Source: G963662905 sp963662905 (GTDB taxonomy: Bacteria > Bacteroidota > Bacteroidia > Bacteroidales > WRLA01). From it: a DNA stretch of 64,000 nt. Made by a program: the position numbers and the translations under genes. Every line of letters starts with the position of its first letter. The first letter of the stretch is position 1. Where the stretch lies: the NCBI GenBank assembly GCA_963662905.2, contig CAXXFD010000003.1, forward strand, positions 806,001 to 870,000. The letters are read 5' to 3'. The notes under the pieces are model-generated. The model did not search any database. It was not told where the DNA came from and saw only the letters and a list, made by a program, of their open reading frames with translations. Positions 17,254 through 25,364 of this stretch are shown in pieces.

Positions 17254-19230
17254 TTAATTACCAGAAACAGTATGGCGTATTTGCCGTATTCTTTGATCAG
17301 CTTTTTTTACAGCATTTTGATTTCTTTTAGAATCTCCTACACCTCCTGTTGGAAAAAACATTACCGATAAATTAACATCTCCAACTTCTGTTCTTGAAGA
17401 ACTTAAATATTTATTTGCCCATAGATAAAAAGTGTGTGTGCCGGCACTTACAGGAATACACCTGTGCTGTGCAAACGATGTATATTGATCAGATGAATCT
17501 GCGCAATTATAATCAGTAAGTATATTCAAATAGTCATACCATTCAATTTCAGCCTGCCATGAAAGGTTAGGATCCTGATCACATAAAATGGCGGCTAAAA
17601 GCAGATCACAACCTGTGCTTTCCCAATCTACATAACCACTTGCCATTGCAAAACATATTCCATCAGAAGGCACTTCTATCGTAACAGATCTGACATTGTT
17701 GAATGATCCATAGTTGGCAGTAATTTGATAACACTGGTTTCCTCCAATATAACCAATAAGAGGCTTTACATTACTCAGCCCACTGCCATCACCTGTGATC
17801 CTGCCCGAGCCATCCACTTTTAATACACTAGTGCCATTATTTTTTGTAATGCCGAAACTACTTGTTTCATCATTAGTGTTTAATTGTATCGTTTTTTCAA
17901 CACTTGAGTTAGCAATATTGGGCGCATTTGTTAGACTATCGTAGTTCCCGCAAAATTCACTTTTGCCATTCCAAAAAGCTGTATCTGATGACGTGATATG
18001 TGATGCTATAGAAGCTTCAAAAACCGGATCAACTTCTGTAGTAATAAACCCACTTACATCAGGAATATCGTAACGGATCTGCGCGGCAGTGTCCATGATG
18101 GCCTGTGTGTTCATACCGATGCCTGTAATATCCTGATCACCTGTATTGATGCCGGAAAGGTTGCCCAAATTAGTTATATCTTCTGCTGTGATATTGGCGG
18201 CTTCACTGGCTGTATAAACAGGATCCACTTCTGTGGTAATAAAACCACTTACATCAGGAATATCGCTACGGATCTGCGCGGCAGTGTCCATGATGGCCTG
18301 GGTATTCATACCAATACCTGTAATATCCTGATCACCTGTATTAATACCGGAAAGATTGCCTAAGTTCGTTATATCTTCTGCTGTGATATTGGCGGCTTCA
18401 CTGGCTGTATAAACAGGATCCACCTCCTCAGTAATAAAACCACTTACATCAGGGATATCCCCACGGATCTGTGCGGCAGTGTCCATGATGGCCTGGGTGT
18501 TCATACCAATGCCTGTAATGTCCTGATCACCTGTATTGACACCCGAAAGGTTGCCCAAATTAGTTATATCCCCTGCCGTGATATTGGCTGCTTCACTGGC
18601 AGTATAAACCGGATCAACTTCCGTAGTGATAAAACCATTAACGTCAGGAATATCAGCACGGATTTGTGCGGCTGTATCCTGTATGGCCTGGGTATTTTCA
18701 GCTATGCCGCCGATATTCTGATCGCCGGTATTGACTCCGCTCAAATTATCCAAATTTACGATATCGTCCTGGGTAACATCCGCTGCCGGGCTTGTCGAAA
18801 ATACCGGATCGCTTTCATTGGCAACACTTTCCGCTTCTTTTGCATGCAGTGCATAAGGAACGCTCAGCAACTGGCTGATGCCGGTGATGGTATAATTTGT
18901 ACCGCCTTCGGGATCGGTCTCTGTTTTTAGAAAATACGGCCCTTCTGCCCAGTTAATTGCTGAAAAAGTTCCGCTCAGCACATCGCCCATACCAATTTCT
19001 ATGCTCAAAAGTCCATTTTTATTGGTTAGCACAGATTGCGTTTCCACATAAACCGCCGTACCACTTGCCGATCCCTGCAAAATACTAATTTGCATATTTA
19101 TCGTCGCATCTGTGATCAGGTTCCCATTGATATCACGCACAACGGCCTGATAGGACATTTTTTCCGGTGACTGGGCAAAAAGGCTGTAAGCCATTAATAT
19201 TGCAAATAAAAATATAGATATACGTTTCAT
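17254..19230 (-). CDS. fibre-like exported protein with tandem 65-aa repeats
   Basis: 658 aa with the same signal peptide and N-terminal domain as the 422-aa paralogue. From about residue 193 come three complete 65-residue repeats (DIPDVSGFITTEVDPVYTAS to DTAAQIR) containing the NTGDQD motif known from tail-fibre-like proteins, then a partial fourth. The C-terminal about 190 residues (GYIGGNQCYQITANYG onward, with four or more Cys) look like a beta-rich head domain that I cannot name. It probably forms a trimeric or extended surface fibre. It is the last gene of the upstream copy of the duplicated operon. Confidence 0.7.
   Translation of the reverse strand: MKRISIFLFAILMAYSLFAQSPEKMSYQAVVRDINGNLITDATINMQISILQGSASGTAVYVETQSVLTNKNGLLSIEIGMGDVLSGTFSAINWAEGPYFLKTETDPEGGTNYTITGISQLLSVPYALHAKEAESVANESDPVFSTSPAADVTQDDIVNLDNLSGVNTGDQNIGGIAENTQAIQDTAAQIRADIPDVNGFITTEVDPVYTASEAANITAGDITNLGNLSGVNTGDQDITGIGMNTQAIMDTAAQIRGDIPDVSGFITEEVDPVYTASEAANITAEDITNLGNLSGINTGDQDITGIGMNTQAIMDTAAQIRSDIPDVSGFITTEVDPVYTASEAANITAEDITNLGNLSGINTGDQDITGIGMNTQAIMDTAAQIRYDIPDVSGFITTEVDPVFEASIASHITSSDTAFWNGKSEFCGNYDSLTNAPNIANSSVEKTIQLNTNDETSSFGITKNNGTSVLKVDGSGRITGDGSGLSNVKPLIGYIGGNQCYQITANYGSFNNVRSVTIEVPSDGICFAMASGYVDWESTGCDLLLAAILCDQDPNLSWQAEIEWYDYLNILTDYNCADSSDQYTSFAQHRCIPVSAGTHTFYLWANKYLSSSRTEVGDVNLSVMFFPTGGVGDSKRNQNAVKKADQRIRQIRHTVSGN
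18070..18654 (-). repeat. three tandem 195-bp in-frame repeats
   Basis: Units 18460-18654, 18265-18459 and 18070-18264 each encode 65 residues starting DIPDV and ending AQIR plus one variable residue. DNA identity is high. Copy number could change by recombination without loss of frame. Confidence 0.9.
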
Positions 19231-19242
19231 AATTGAATCCCC

Positions 19243-19740
19243 CTAATTTTTAATGATTTTAAATGTTTTTAATTCTTTACTGTGATCCACAACTTTTAAA
19301 AGATATGCACCCGCAGGCAATTGAGCCATGTTGATGGTGCTCTGCACTTTGGAAATACCGGCCTGCTGCACACATTGGCCGCTCAGGTTATAGAGCTTGT
19401 AGCTTAAAAGCCGGTTTTGGCAATCGCCAACATCCAGCACAAGGTATTTGCTTGCCGGATTGGGATAGGCTTTCAGCGATAGCGATATATCCGCAGCCTC
19501 ATCCATTCCCGTAACTATGGAAATCTCGTAAGGCTGCTGCACCCCTTCGGACAAATAGGCATTTTTGGCCCAAAGGGTTTGATTGGCAATTTGCCCTACA
19601 GTATAAGAGCTTGTCCCTCCACTGCCCGATGCCTCGCCCCCCGTGGCATTGACAGATTGCTGAGCATGCAAATCGAGCCGGCACAGGCCAGTGACCAGAA
19701 ACATGCTCAGTACAATTGTTGTAATTTTTCTTAATTTCAT
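19243..19740 (-). CDS. small T9SS type A sorting-domain protein, paralogue
   Basis: 165 aa from ATG 19740 (MKLRKITTIVLSMF). The frame is open further upstream, but this start has a signal peptide, a GGAGG box just before it, and matches the length of the copy at 16504. It has the GGEASGSGGTSSYTVGQIANQT segment and the same sorting domain (AYPNPASKYLVLDV to LKTFKIIKN). Expected to be exported by T9SS. The C-terminal two-thirds are nearly identical to the other copy. Confidence 0.8.
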   Translation of the reverse strand: MKLRKITTIVLSMFLVTGLCRLDLHAQQSVNATGGEASGSGGTSSYTVGQIANQTLWAKNAYLSEGVQQPYEISIVTGMDEAADISLSLKAYPNPASKYLVLDVGDCQNRLLSYKLYNLSGQCVQQAGISKVQSTINMAQLPAGAYLLKVVDHSKELKTFKIIKN

Positions 19741-19753
19741 AAATCCTCCTTTT

Positions 19754-19951
19754 TTAGTGGTTAATATGTATGTGCAATGACTTGCAAATCCGATGGTACA
19801 GATCAATGATGGAACAGCGCTTTTTTTGGCTTTGCATTTTTTGCTTATCCAAAAAATCCTTTTGCAACAATGGATGCTTTTCCAAAGCATTGAGCAGCTT
19901 TTCCATTGCTTGTTTTTTAGCATTGCGCAGTGAATAATCTGAATTTTCCAT
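19754..19951 (-). CDS. 65-aa predicted helical protein, paralogue of the 55-aa protein
   Basis: The start at 19951 (MENSDYSLRNAKKQ) is preferred; an in-frame ATG at 19987 is also open. It contains QAMEKLLNALEKHPLLQKDFLDKQ and RICKSLHIHINH, paralleling the protein at 17016. Very basic and soluble; no signal peptide, unlike the two genes downstream. It could be a cytosolic regulator of the operon, but nothing in the sequence proves it. Confidence 0.6.
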   Translation of the reverse strand: MENSDYSLRNAKKQAMEKLLNALEKHPLLQKDFLDKQKMQSQKKRCSIIDLYHRICKSLHIHINH

Positions 19952-20027
19952 GACCACTAAATTAAGGCGCAATATCGTGTAGGTCAATTTTTTAAACTCA
20001 TAGAAATCTCATACCCCCAACAAAACT

Positions 20028-20045
20028 ATCTCATAATTATCTCAC
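20028..20045 (-). promoter_or_regulatory. GTGAGATAATTATGAGAT motif upstream of the duplicated T9SS operon
   Basis: On the minus strand this matches the block at 8937-8954 at 15 of 18 positions or better. It lies about 75 bases before the 65-aa gene. There is no such block before the second copy of the operon at 17183, which could mean that copy is read from the upstream one. Confidence 0.4.
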
Positions 20046-20480
20046 TATTTGCGTTTCCTCAACAGAAACACCTCTATAAAATACAGATTATAAATGGATT
20101 ATACGGATACAGTAAAAAAGCAGGCATTTCTGCAAAAATATGTGGAGTAATGAGGTAAAGGAAGCAGCATTGGCAAAAAACCAGGCTTATTGCTCATCCG
20201 ACGGGTTTGAATCATCCGATGATCGAAGCCGGGCAGCTCAAAAAGAGCGCCAGCAACATTAATAGCAAAATTTTTACATAACACCTGCATTTTTAAGCCA
20301 AAACGCAGGTCGATTCCCATAGGGGTTTTCGCGCTACCATCTCCGTACCATCGCGCTACCAAGTCGATGCAAGAAATATCGGGCTTCCCACTTGCCTTAA
20401 CAAAAATTGAGGCTTTAAAATGGTAAATATTCCATCAACCTATCATGCACTACTCATTGGATGAATAAAAATCAATTAGA
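20046..20480. other. intergenic region with a degenerate stem-loop
   Basis: 435 bases between the T9SS operon and the second 73-aa gene. TCATCCGACGGGTTTGAA and the following ATCATCCGATGA at 20192-20222 resemble a decayed 33-bp stem-loop. No gene is supported. Confidence 0.4.
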
Positions 20481-20702
20481 ATGAAAAAAATCATCACAAC
20501 CCTCGCAATTGCAATTATGTTTTTGGGCGTGCAAGCCCAGGGCGATGACCCGCCACACCCCAACGGGGGTGCAAACCCAACCGAAGCCGGCTCCGGAAAC
20601 AATCCCGTAGGCGGTGGCGCGCCCATTGGCAGCGGAATGGCTGTTTTATTGGCTTTGGGCGCAGCTTATGGCATTCGGAACTGGAAAAAATCAGCCGATT
20701 AA
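20481..20702 (+). CDS. 73-aa exported protein with PID-CTERM-like tail, copy 2
   Basis: Identical to the protein at 14516 except for one residue in the C-terminal membrane segment (Leu for Met). It has the same signal peptide, the Pro/Gly/Asn linker, PIGSG motif, hydrophobic segment and basic end. The upstream DNA is different from copy 1 and the two copies therefore have different promoters; the downstream 135 bases are duplicated with the gene. Confidence 0.7.
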   Translation: MKKIITTLAIAIMFLGVQAQGDDPPHPNGGANPTEAGSGNNPVGGGAPIGSGMAVLLALGAAYGIRNWKKSAD

Positions 20703-20836
20703 TACGAAAAGGCTATTGGTGTAATCTCATTCATCGGATGGCTTTGCGTCATCCGGTGAATTGGAGTTTTTATAAAAGGTTCTACTCGGAATTCCGTGGA
20801 AACCTATAAAGTATTCAAAGTTTGGAATACAGTTTT
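20481..20836 (+). repeat. 356-bp direct repeat, right copy
   Basis: Matches 14516-14871, including gene, stem-loop (20729-20761) and GGTTCTACT repeat (20776-20810). The similarity stops at about 20837. The next 220 bases, to 21056, are AT-rich without a recognisable feature. Confidence 0.9.
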
Positions 20837-21056
20837 AAATAGTGCCAGCCAGAAAACTATAGATTTTTAAAATTCACCCAAAAAACAACTAGCAAAATAT
20901 GTTCTGCAAGATGCTACTTGCATAAAAAAATTAAAATTTATAGTAAATATATAGAAATATAATGCAATTATCCCGGCTTATTCAGTCCTATAGAAACAAC
21001 AAGGCATAATTCATCCTTGAAAAACAATTAAAATACTGTATTTCAATGATTTAAAA

Positions 21057-22445
21057 TTATGCGGCCTTAAAGCATCCCTTGCCTGAGTGTTGGTCAGCTA
21101 CAAAAATACGGATCAACTCAACTCCGATCCTGCGCAAATTGTAAGCTGATACGGCCAGGCCAACATAACGTTTAAAATGTCCATACCCTTTGTCGGGACA
21201 CCTGTCCAGTCCTCTGTGTTCCAATTCGTTAATGTTTGATTCTATTGCACTGTGCCTATTGCGTGCCTTTATAAACCAAGGCTGGTGCTCCTGTTCGTGC
21301 TCCTGCTTGTTGCATTTCCCCTTTTTTGGGAGTACCAAACGCTGGGTGTTTTGCGAGAGAAGTTCTTTGTTTTCTTTTTCCAATATCCTTTATCAAAGCT
21401 CCAACTTGCAATGCCTCTGTAGCGTAAGGATATTCTCTGGGCCAGCTGTGGAACACATTCTGAGTCTGACTGGCTTTCTATAATCTGGTAATCGACAATG
21501 AGGTTATATTGGTCAGTGGTTATTGCCGCTTTTTTCCCAAGTTCTACATTAGGCCGCATTTTGCCTTTTTTTATCCACTCGGTGTAGGTCTCAAAAATGG
21601 AAAACATTTTCTCTTCATGGGGGATTTCCTCTCCTTTTATCACCCTTCTTTCCAACAGGTCTATATGTTTTTGCAACAGTACCATATAATGGAACAGTTC
21701 CGTCAAAACGGGATTGCCGTCAATAGTGCTACGGCCGCATTCTTTCCCGAGCTTGGCGTGAAGTGCTTTCGCTTTTGTAAGGTAGCTTTTAGCGGTTTGC
21801 CGAACCCTATCGGCTTTTCCTTTTCCTCCTGAAGCACTTGCCCGTCCCAGTGCACGCATCTTGTTTTTGAGGTCTTTGCTCCAATTTTTATTCTTGCGCC
21901 ACCCTGCCGGCGGTTGGCCCGGATAAAGCCTGGCAACTATATCGAGGCATTTGCGGGCACAGTCCCACAGCAAGTTATAGTCAGTTGGGAAATGGACATT
22001 GCTTTCTACCACAAAACTATCGGTTTTTAAGCACAATGCTTCCTCCTCTTTTTTTTTAAACACGTAGTGGCCAAAATCAACGATAATACTGTTGAGCTCC
22101 CTGACCGATTCATCGTCCAATAAGCCAACATTATCTATAATAGACTGATATCCAAACTTATAATTACTCATTCCATAATCGTTTTCAACACCCATGATTT
22201 GACGCACAAGCCGGTCATAATTGGCCAGGTAGTGAAGATCATCGTAGCTTATGTTTTGGCAGAGGCGTACCTGAGAAAGTACAAAGACATGCCATAGGTC
22301 CATTCCGGGACGCCCGGTTTTATTGTTTTGGGATAGGATTTTGTCCTCAAGGATAGTGAAAACTTTTTCATTCCACTCTGGGGTTACAAAAATCTCTTTT
22401 AAGGCTGCACATAGGCCGGGCAGGGCGCCGCTGCGCTTTTTTGTC
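21057..22445 (-). pseudogene. ISNCY-family transposase, frameshifted and 5'-truncated
   Basis: The frame contains GRPGMDLWHVFVLSQVRLCQNI (split here by frame limits into GRPGMDLWH and VFVLSQVRL), typical of ISNCY transposases, and NELEHRGLDRCPDKG near the end. Reading from the N-terminus, the frame 21269-22303 runs to SWSFDKGYWKK and must then shift to the frame of 21057-21383 (ENKELLSQNTQRLVLPKKGK) near 21370-21385 to complete the domain. Upstream of 22303 the frame continues (LKEIFVTPEWNEKVF) until it is cut at 22445 by the IS66 end. The start codon and the rest of the N-terminus are missing, so the gene is dead. Confidence 0.85.
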
Positions 22446-22514
22446 GTAAGCCTTCAGCAAAAGGCATATTGCACAAGCTTTTAAAGCTCCCTTACTTTGC
22501 TGCAAAAAAGCAAT

Positions 22515-22802
22515 ATGCAAAAAGAACAAAGAAGAGCAGAGATGAAAGCGCTGGTGGATCAATGGCATACCAGTGGCCAAAGCAAAAGATCCTTTGCCGA
22601 ATCGCACAAAATCGGCTATCACACTTTCCTTTATTGGTATCATAAATTTAAACAGGAAGAAAGCTTGCCTGATGACCATGGGTTCATTGAGCTTTCCGGA
22701 ATTCCAGCTGCAGGGGTCAATATCCGTTATCCCAATGGTATCGAGCTCAGCTTGCCGGGCAATGTGCCCTTGTCCTATCTCAAATCGCTCACCGGCCAAT
22801 AA
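22515..22802 (+). CDS. tnpA: IS66 accessory protein TnpA
   Basis: About 95 aa from MQKEQRRAEMK; an upstream ATG at 22497 is also in frame. It has the small helix-turn-helix-like plan of IS66 TnpA (SKRSFAESHKIGYHTFLYWYHKF). Its stop overlaps the ATG of tnpB by one base (TAATG), so the two are translationally coupled. It is needed with TnpB for transposition in studied IS66 elements. Confidence 0.85.
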   Translation: MQKEQRRAEMKALVDQWHTSGQSKRSFAESHKIGYHTFLYWYHKFKQEESLPDDHGFIELSGIPAAGVNIRYPNGIELSLPGNVPLSYLKSLTGQ

Positions 22803-23167
22803 TGTTCAGCTTAACTGCCAGCCGCTATTACCTGTACCGCCAGCCCACCGATATGCGCAAGAGCTTTGACGGGCTTTATGGCATTGTGCGCAACAAACTG
22901 GACAAAAACCCGATGAGCGGTGATGTTTTCCTGTTCATCAACAAAAAGCGCGACCGCATAAAATTATTGCGCTGGGAAAGCGGAGGTTTTGTGCTGTTCT
23001 ATAAAAGGCTCGAAAAAGGCACTTTTCACCTGCCGGACACATCTGCTGTGCACGCCTCCCACCAGCTGATCGACTACCCTGAACTTGTAATGATAATCAA
23101 TGGTATTTCCATGAAAAATGCAAGGAAATACCCACGTTTTTTCCCACATGAAAATGTTGGTAAATAG
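22802..23167 (+). CDS. tnpB: IS66 accessory protein TnpB
   Basis: 121 aa. Carries the hallmark of IS66 Orf2: YLYRQPTDMRKSFDGLYGIV, DVFLFINKKRDRIKLLRWE and GGFVLFYKRLEKGTFHLP. The length is normal for the family. Between its stop and tnpC lies a TATCTTTG promoter box at 23203, so tnpC may be expressed separately. Confidence 0.9.
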   Translation: MFSLTASRYYLYRQPTDMRKSFDGLYGIVRNKLDKNPMSGDVFLFINKKRDRIKLLRWESGGFVLFYKRLEKGTFHLPDTSAVHASHQLIDYPELVMIINGISMKNARKYPRFFPHENVGK

Positions 23168-23202
23168 CACTTAAAATATAGTCAGACAAGAGGTTACTTC
23201 CG

Positions 23203-23210
23203 TATCTTTG
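23203..23210 (+). promoter_or_regulatory. -7 box directly before tnpC
   Basis: TATCTTTG only 4 bases before the ATG at 23215. If used, the transcript would start at about the start codon, giving a leaderless mRNA. Confidence 0.35.
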
Positions 23211-23214
23211 CCTC

Positions 23215-24669
23215 ATGGCAAGTCAGGAAAATATAACTATATCAAAAGCGGAATATGATGCAATGCAACAGAAGATATTCCTGCTTCAGCATGAACTTGT
23301 CCAGTTGAGGCGTGCGATCTATGGAGCCAAAAGCGAACGGCATATCGCAGCAGACCCCAACCAGGGCGTGCTCTTCGACGTGCCTGCACAGGAGAAAGAA
23401 CCGGAAAAGGAGCAGATCAGCTATACGCGCAATAAAAAGCAGTCCAAAAAACAGCCCGTGCGCTTAGAACTGCCCGCCCACCTGCCGCGCCATGAAATTA
23501 TCATCGAACCCCAAAACCTGCCCGAAGGCGCCCATAGGGTCAACGTAAAAATCACCGAAGTACTTGATTATGTGCCCGGTACTTTTCGTGTGATCCGTTA
23601 TATACGCCCTTACTATGCCGTAGCAGGCCAGGACGAAAGCACCCAAATGATCTGCGCAGAACTGCCTTCACGCGCCTTGCCCAAAAGCAATGCCTCAGAA
23701 GGCCTGATCTCTTATGTGACTGTCAGCAAATTTGTTGACCACCTGCCTTTCTACCGCCTTGTCAAGATGTTCAAGCGCCTGGGGATCGAAATAGCCGAAT
23801 CAACAATAAACGGTTGGTTTAGCGGGGTTTGCAGATTGCTTGAACCGCTTTACGATGCCCTGAAAAAAGAAATCATGAGGACCGATTACCTGATGGCAGA
23901 CGAAACGCCCATAAAGGTATTGACCAAAGACAAGCCCGGGGCATCGCACAAAGGGTATCATTGGGTTTATTACGACCCGCTTAAAAAACTGGCCCTGTTC
24001 GATTACCGGAAAGGCCGCGGACGGGAAGGCCCGGATGAGATGCTGGAAAACTATAGTGGATATTTGCAAACCGATGGCTACACAGCTTACGACAACCTAA
24101 AAAACAAAGCCGAAATCACCCAATTGGCCTGCATGGCGCATGCACGCAGGTATTTTGAGAAAGCCAAGGACAATGATGCTGCACGCAGTGAATATGCGCT
24201 GGGGCAGATAAGAAAACTGTATGCCATTGAACGTCAGGCAAGTGAGCAAGAACTGCAGCCGGAGGAGGTCAAAGCATTGCGGCAAAAGGAATCACTGCCC
24301 ATATTGAACGAAATGGAAAGCTGGCTTAAGGAAGAAGTTTATAAAGTAGCGCCCAAAAGCGCAATCGGCAAAGCCATAGCTTACAGCCTGAAATTATGGG
24401 GGCGCCTGATCCGTTATATTGAAGACGGAAGGCTGCGCATTGACAACAACCTGGTTGAAAACAGCATCAGGCCGGTAGCAATAGGCCGCAAGAATTACCT
24501 GTTTGCCGGTTCGCACAATGCAGCCCAGCACGCGGCTATGATCTACTCCTTTTTTGCCAGCTGCAAAATCCAAAACGTAGAACCCTTTGAGTGGCTCAAG
24601 CAAACATTAGGAAAAATCCAGGAACACCCAGCCAACCAGCTCCACCAACTTCTGCCCGGACAGCTTTAA
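23215..24669 (+). CDS. tnpC: IS66 transposase TnpC
   Basis: 484 aa. N-terminal coiled-coil (about residues 1-45), a basic linker, and the IS66 DDE domain: the first Asp in MADETPIKVL (about residue 227), the second in LQTDGYTAYDNL (about 286), and the Glu in RIDNNLVENSIRPVAIGRKNYLFAGSH (split as RIDNNLVENSIRP and AIGRKNYLF) at about 410. The C-terminus has the usual end domain (EPFEWLKQTL). It appears intact. Its 3' 600 bases are duplicated downstream. Confidence 0.9.
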   Translation: MASQENITISKAEYDAMQQKIFLLQHELVQLRRAIYGAKSERHIAADPNQGVLFDVPAQEKEPEKEQISYTRNKKQSKKQPVRLELPAHLPRHEIIIEPQNLPEGAHRVNVKITEVLDYVPGTFRVIRYIRPYYAVAGQDESTQMICAELPSRALPKSNASEGLISYVTVSKFVDHLPFYRLVKMFKRLGIEIAESTINGWFSGVCRLLEPLYDALKKEIMRTDYLMADETPIKVLTKDKPGASHKGYHWVYYDPLKKLALFDYRKGRGREGPDEMLENYSGYLQTDGYTAYDNLKNKAEITQLACMAHARRYFEKAKDNDAARSEYALGQIRKLYAIERQASEQELQPEEVKALRQKESLPILNEMESWLKEEVYKVAPKSAIGKAIAYSLKLWGRLIRYIEDGRLRIDNNLVENSIRPVAIGRKNYLFAGSHNAAQHAAMIYSFFASCKIQNVEPFEWLKQTLGKIQEHPANQLHQLLPGQL

Positions 24670-24714
24670 AACATTATCCGGTTATATGCAAGATGCTGTT
24701 CGCTGTAGGCTTAC

Positions 24715-25319
24715 TGCAAACCGATGGCTACACAGCTTACGACAACCTAAAAAACAAAGCCGAAATCACCCAATTGGCCTGCATGGCGCATGCACGCAGG
24801 TATTTTGAGAAAGCCAAGGACAATGATGCTGCACGCAGTGAATATGCGCTGGGGCAGATAAGAAAACTGTATGCCATTGAACGTCAGGCAAGTGAGCAAG
24901 AACTGCAGCCGGAGGAGGTCAAAGCATTGCGGCAAAAGGAATCACTGCCCATATTGAACGAAATGGAAAGCTGGCTTAAGGAAGAAGTTTATAAAGTAGC
25001 GCCCAAAAGCGCAATCGGCAAAGCCATAGCTTACAGCCTGAAATTATGGGGGCGCCTGATCCGTTATATTGAAGACGGAAGGCTGCGCATTGACAACAAC
25101 CTGGTTGAAAACAGCATCAGGCCGGTAGCAATAGGCCGCAAGAATTACCTGTTTGCCGGTTCGCACAATGCAGCCCAGCACGCGGCTATGATCTACTCCT
25201 TTTTTGCCAGCTGCAAAATCCAAAACGTAGAACCCTTTGAGTGGCTCAAGCAAACATTAGGAAAAATCCAGGAACACCCAGCCAACCAGCTCCACCAACT
25301 TCTGCCCGGACAGCTTTAA
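24715..25319 (+). pseudogene. tnpC C-terminal fragment (duplicate)
   Basis: Encodes the last about 200 residues of TnpC from QTDGYTAYDNL to the stop, lacking the N-terminus and first catalytic Asp. An open frame that begins at 24591 in another frame of tnpC reads through the IS end into it, so a chimeric protein could be made but would be nonfunctional as a transposase. Confidence 0.9.
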
Positions 25320-25364
25320 AACATTATCCGGTTATATGCAAGATGCTGTTCGCTGTAGGCTTAC
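24715..25364 (+). repeat. tandem 650-bp duplication of the IS66 3' end
   Basis: Bases 24715-25364 repeat 24065-24714 without a visible difference, including the terminal inverted repeat. The unit starts inside tnpC at TGCAAACCGATGG. The second copy is thus a 5'-truncated IS66 fused directly to the right end of a complete one. Confidence 0.95.

Larger units (their letters stand above)
22446..24714 (+). mobile_element. IS66-family insertion sequence, complete
   Basis: 2,269 bp with genes tnpA, tnpB and tnpC. The left end GTAAGCCTTCAGC (22446 on) and the right end, read inward on the minus strand, GTAAGCCTACAGC (24714 back), form an imperfect inverted repeat of about 28 bases, and GTAA ends are typical of IS66. 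The expected 8-bp target duplication is absent (TTTTTGTC on the left; TGCAAACC or GATGTTCG on the right), which points to rearrangement after insertion. Confidence 0.85.

Noticed and set aside
21057..21383. 108-aa frame as an independent gene
   Set aside because: It is the frameshifted C-terminal part of the ISNCY transposase.
24591..25319. 242-aa frame reading from tnpC into the duplicated IS66 end as a gene
   Set aside because: Its first about 40 residues come from another frame of tnpC and the IS end; it is a chimera made by the duplication.
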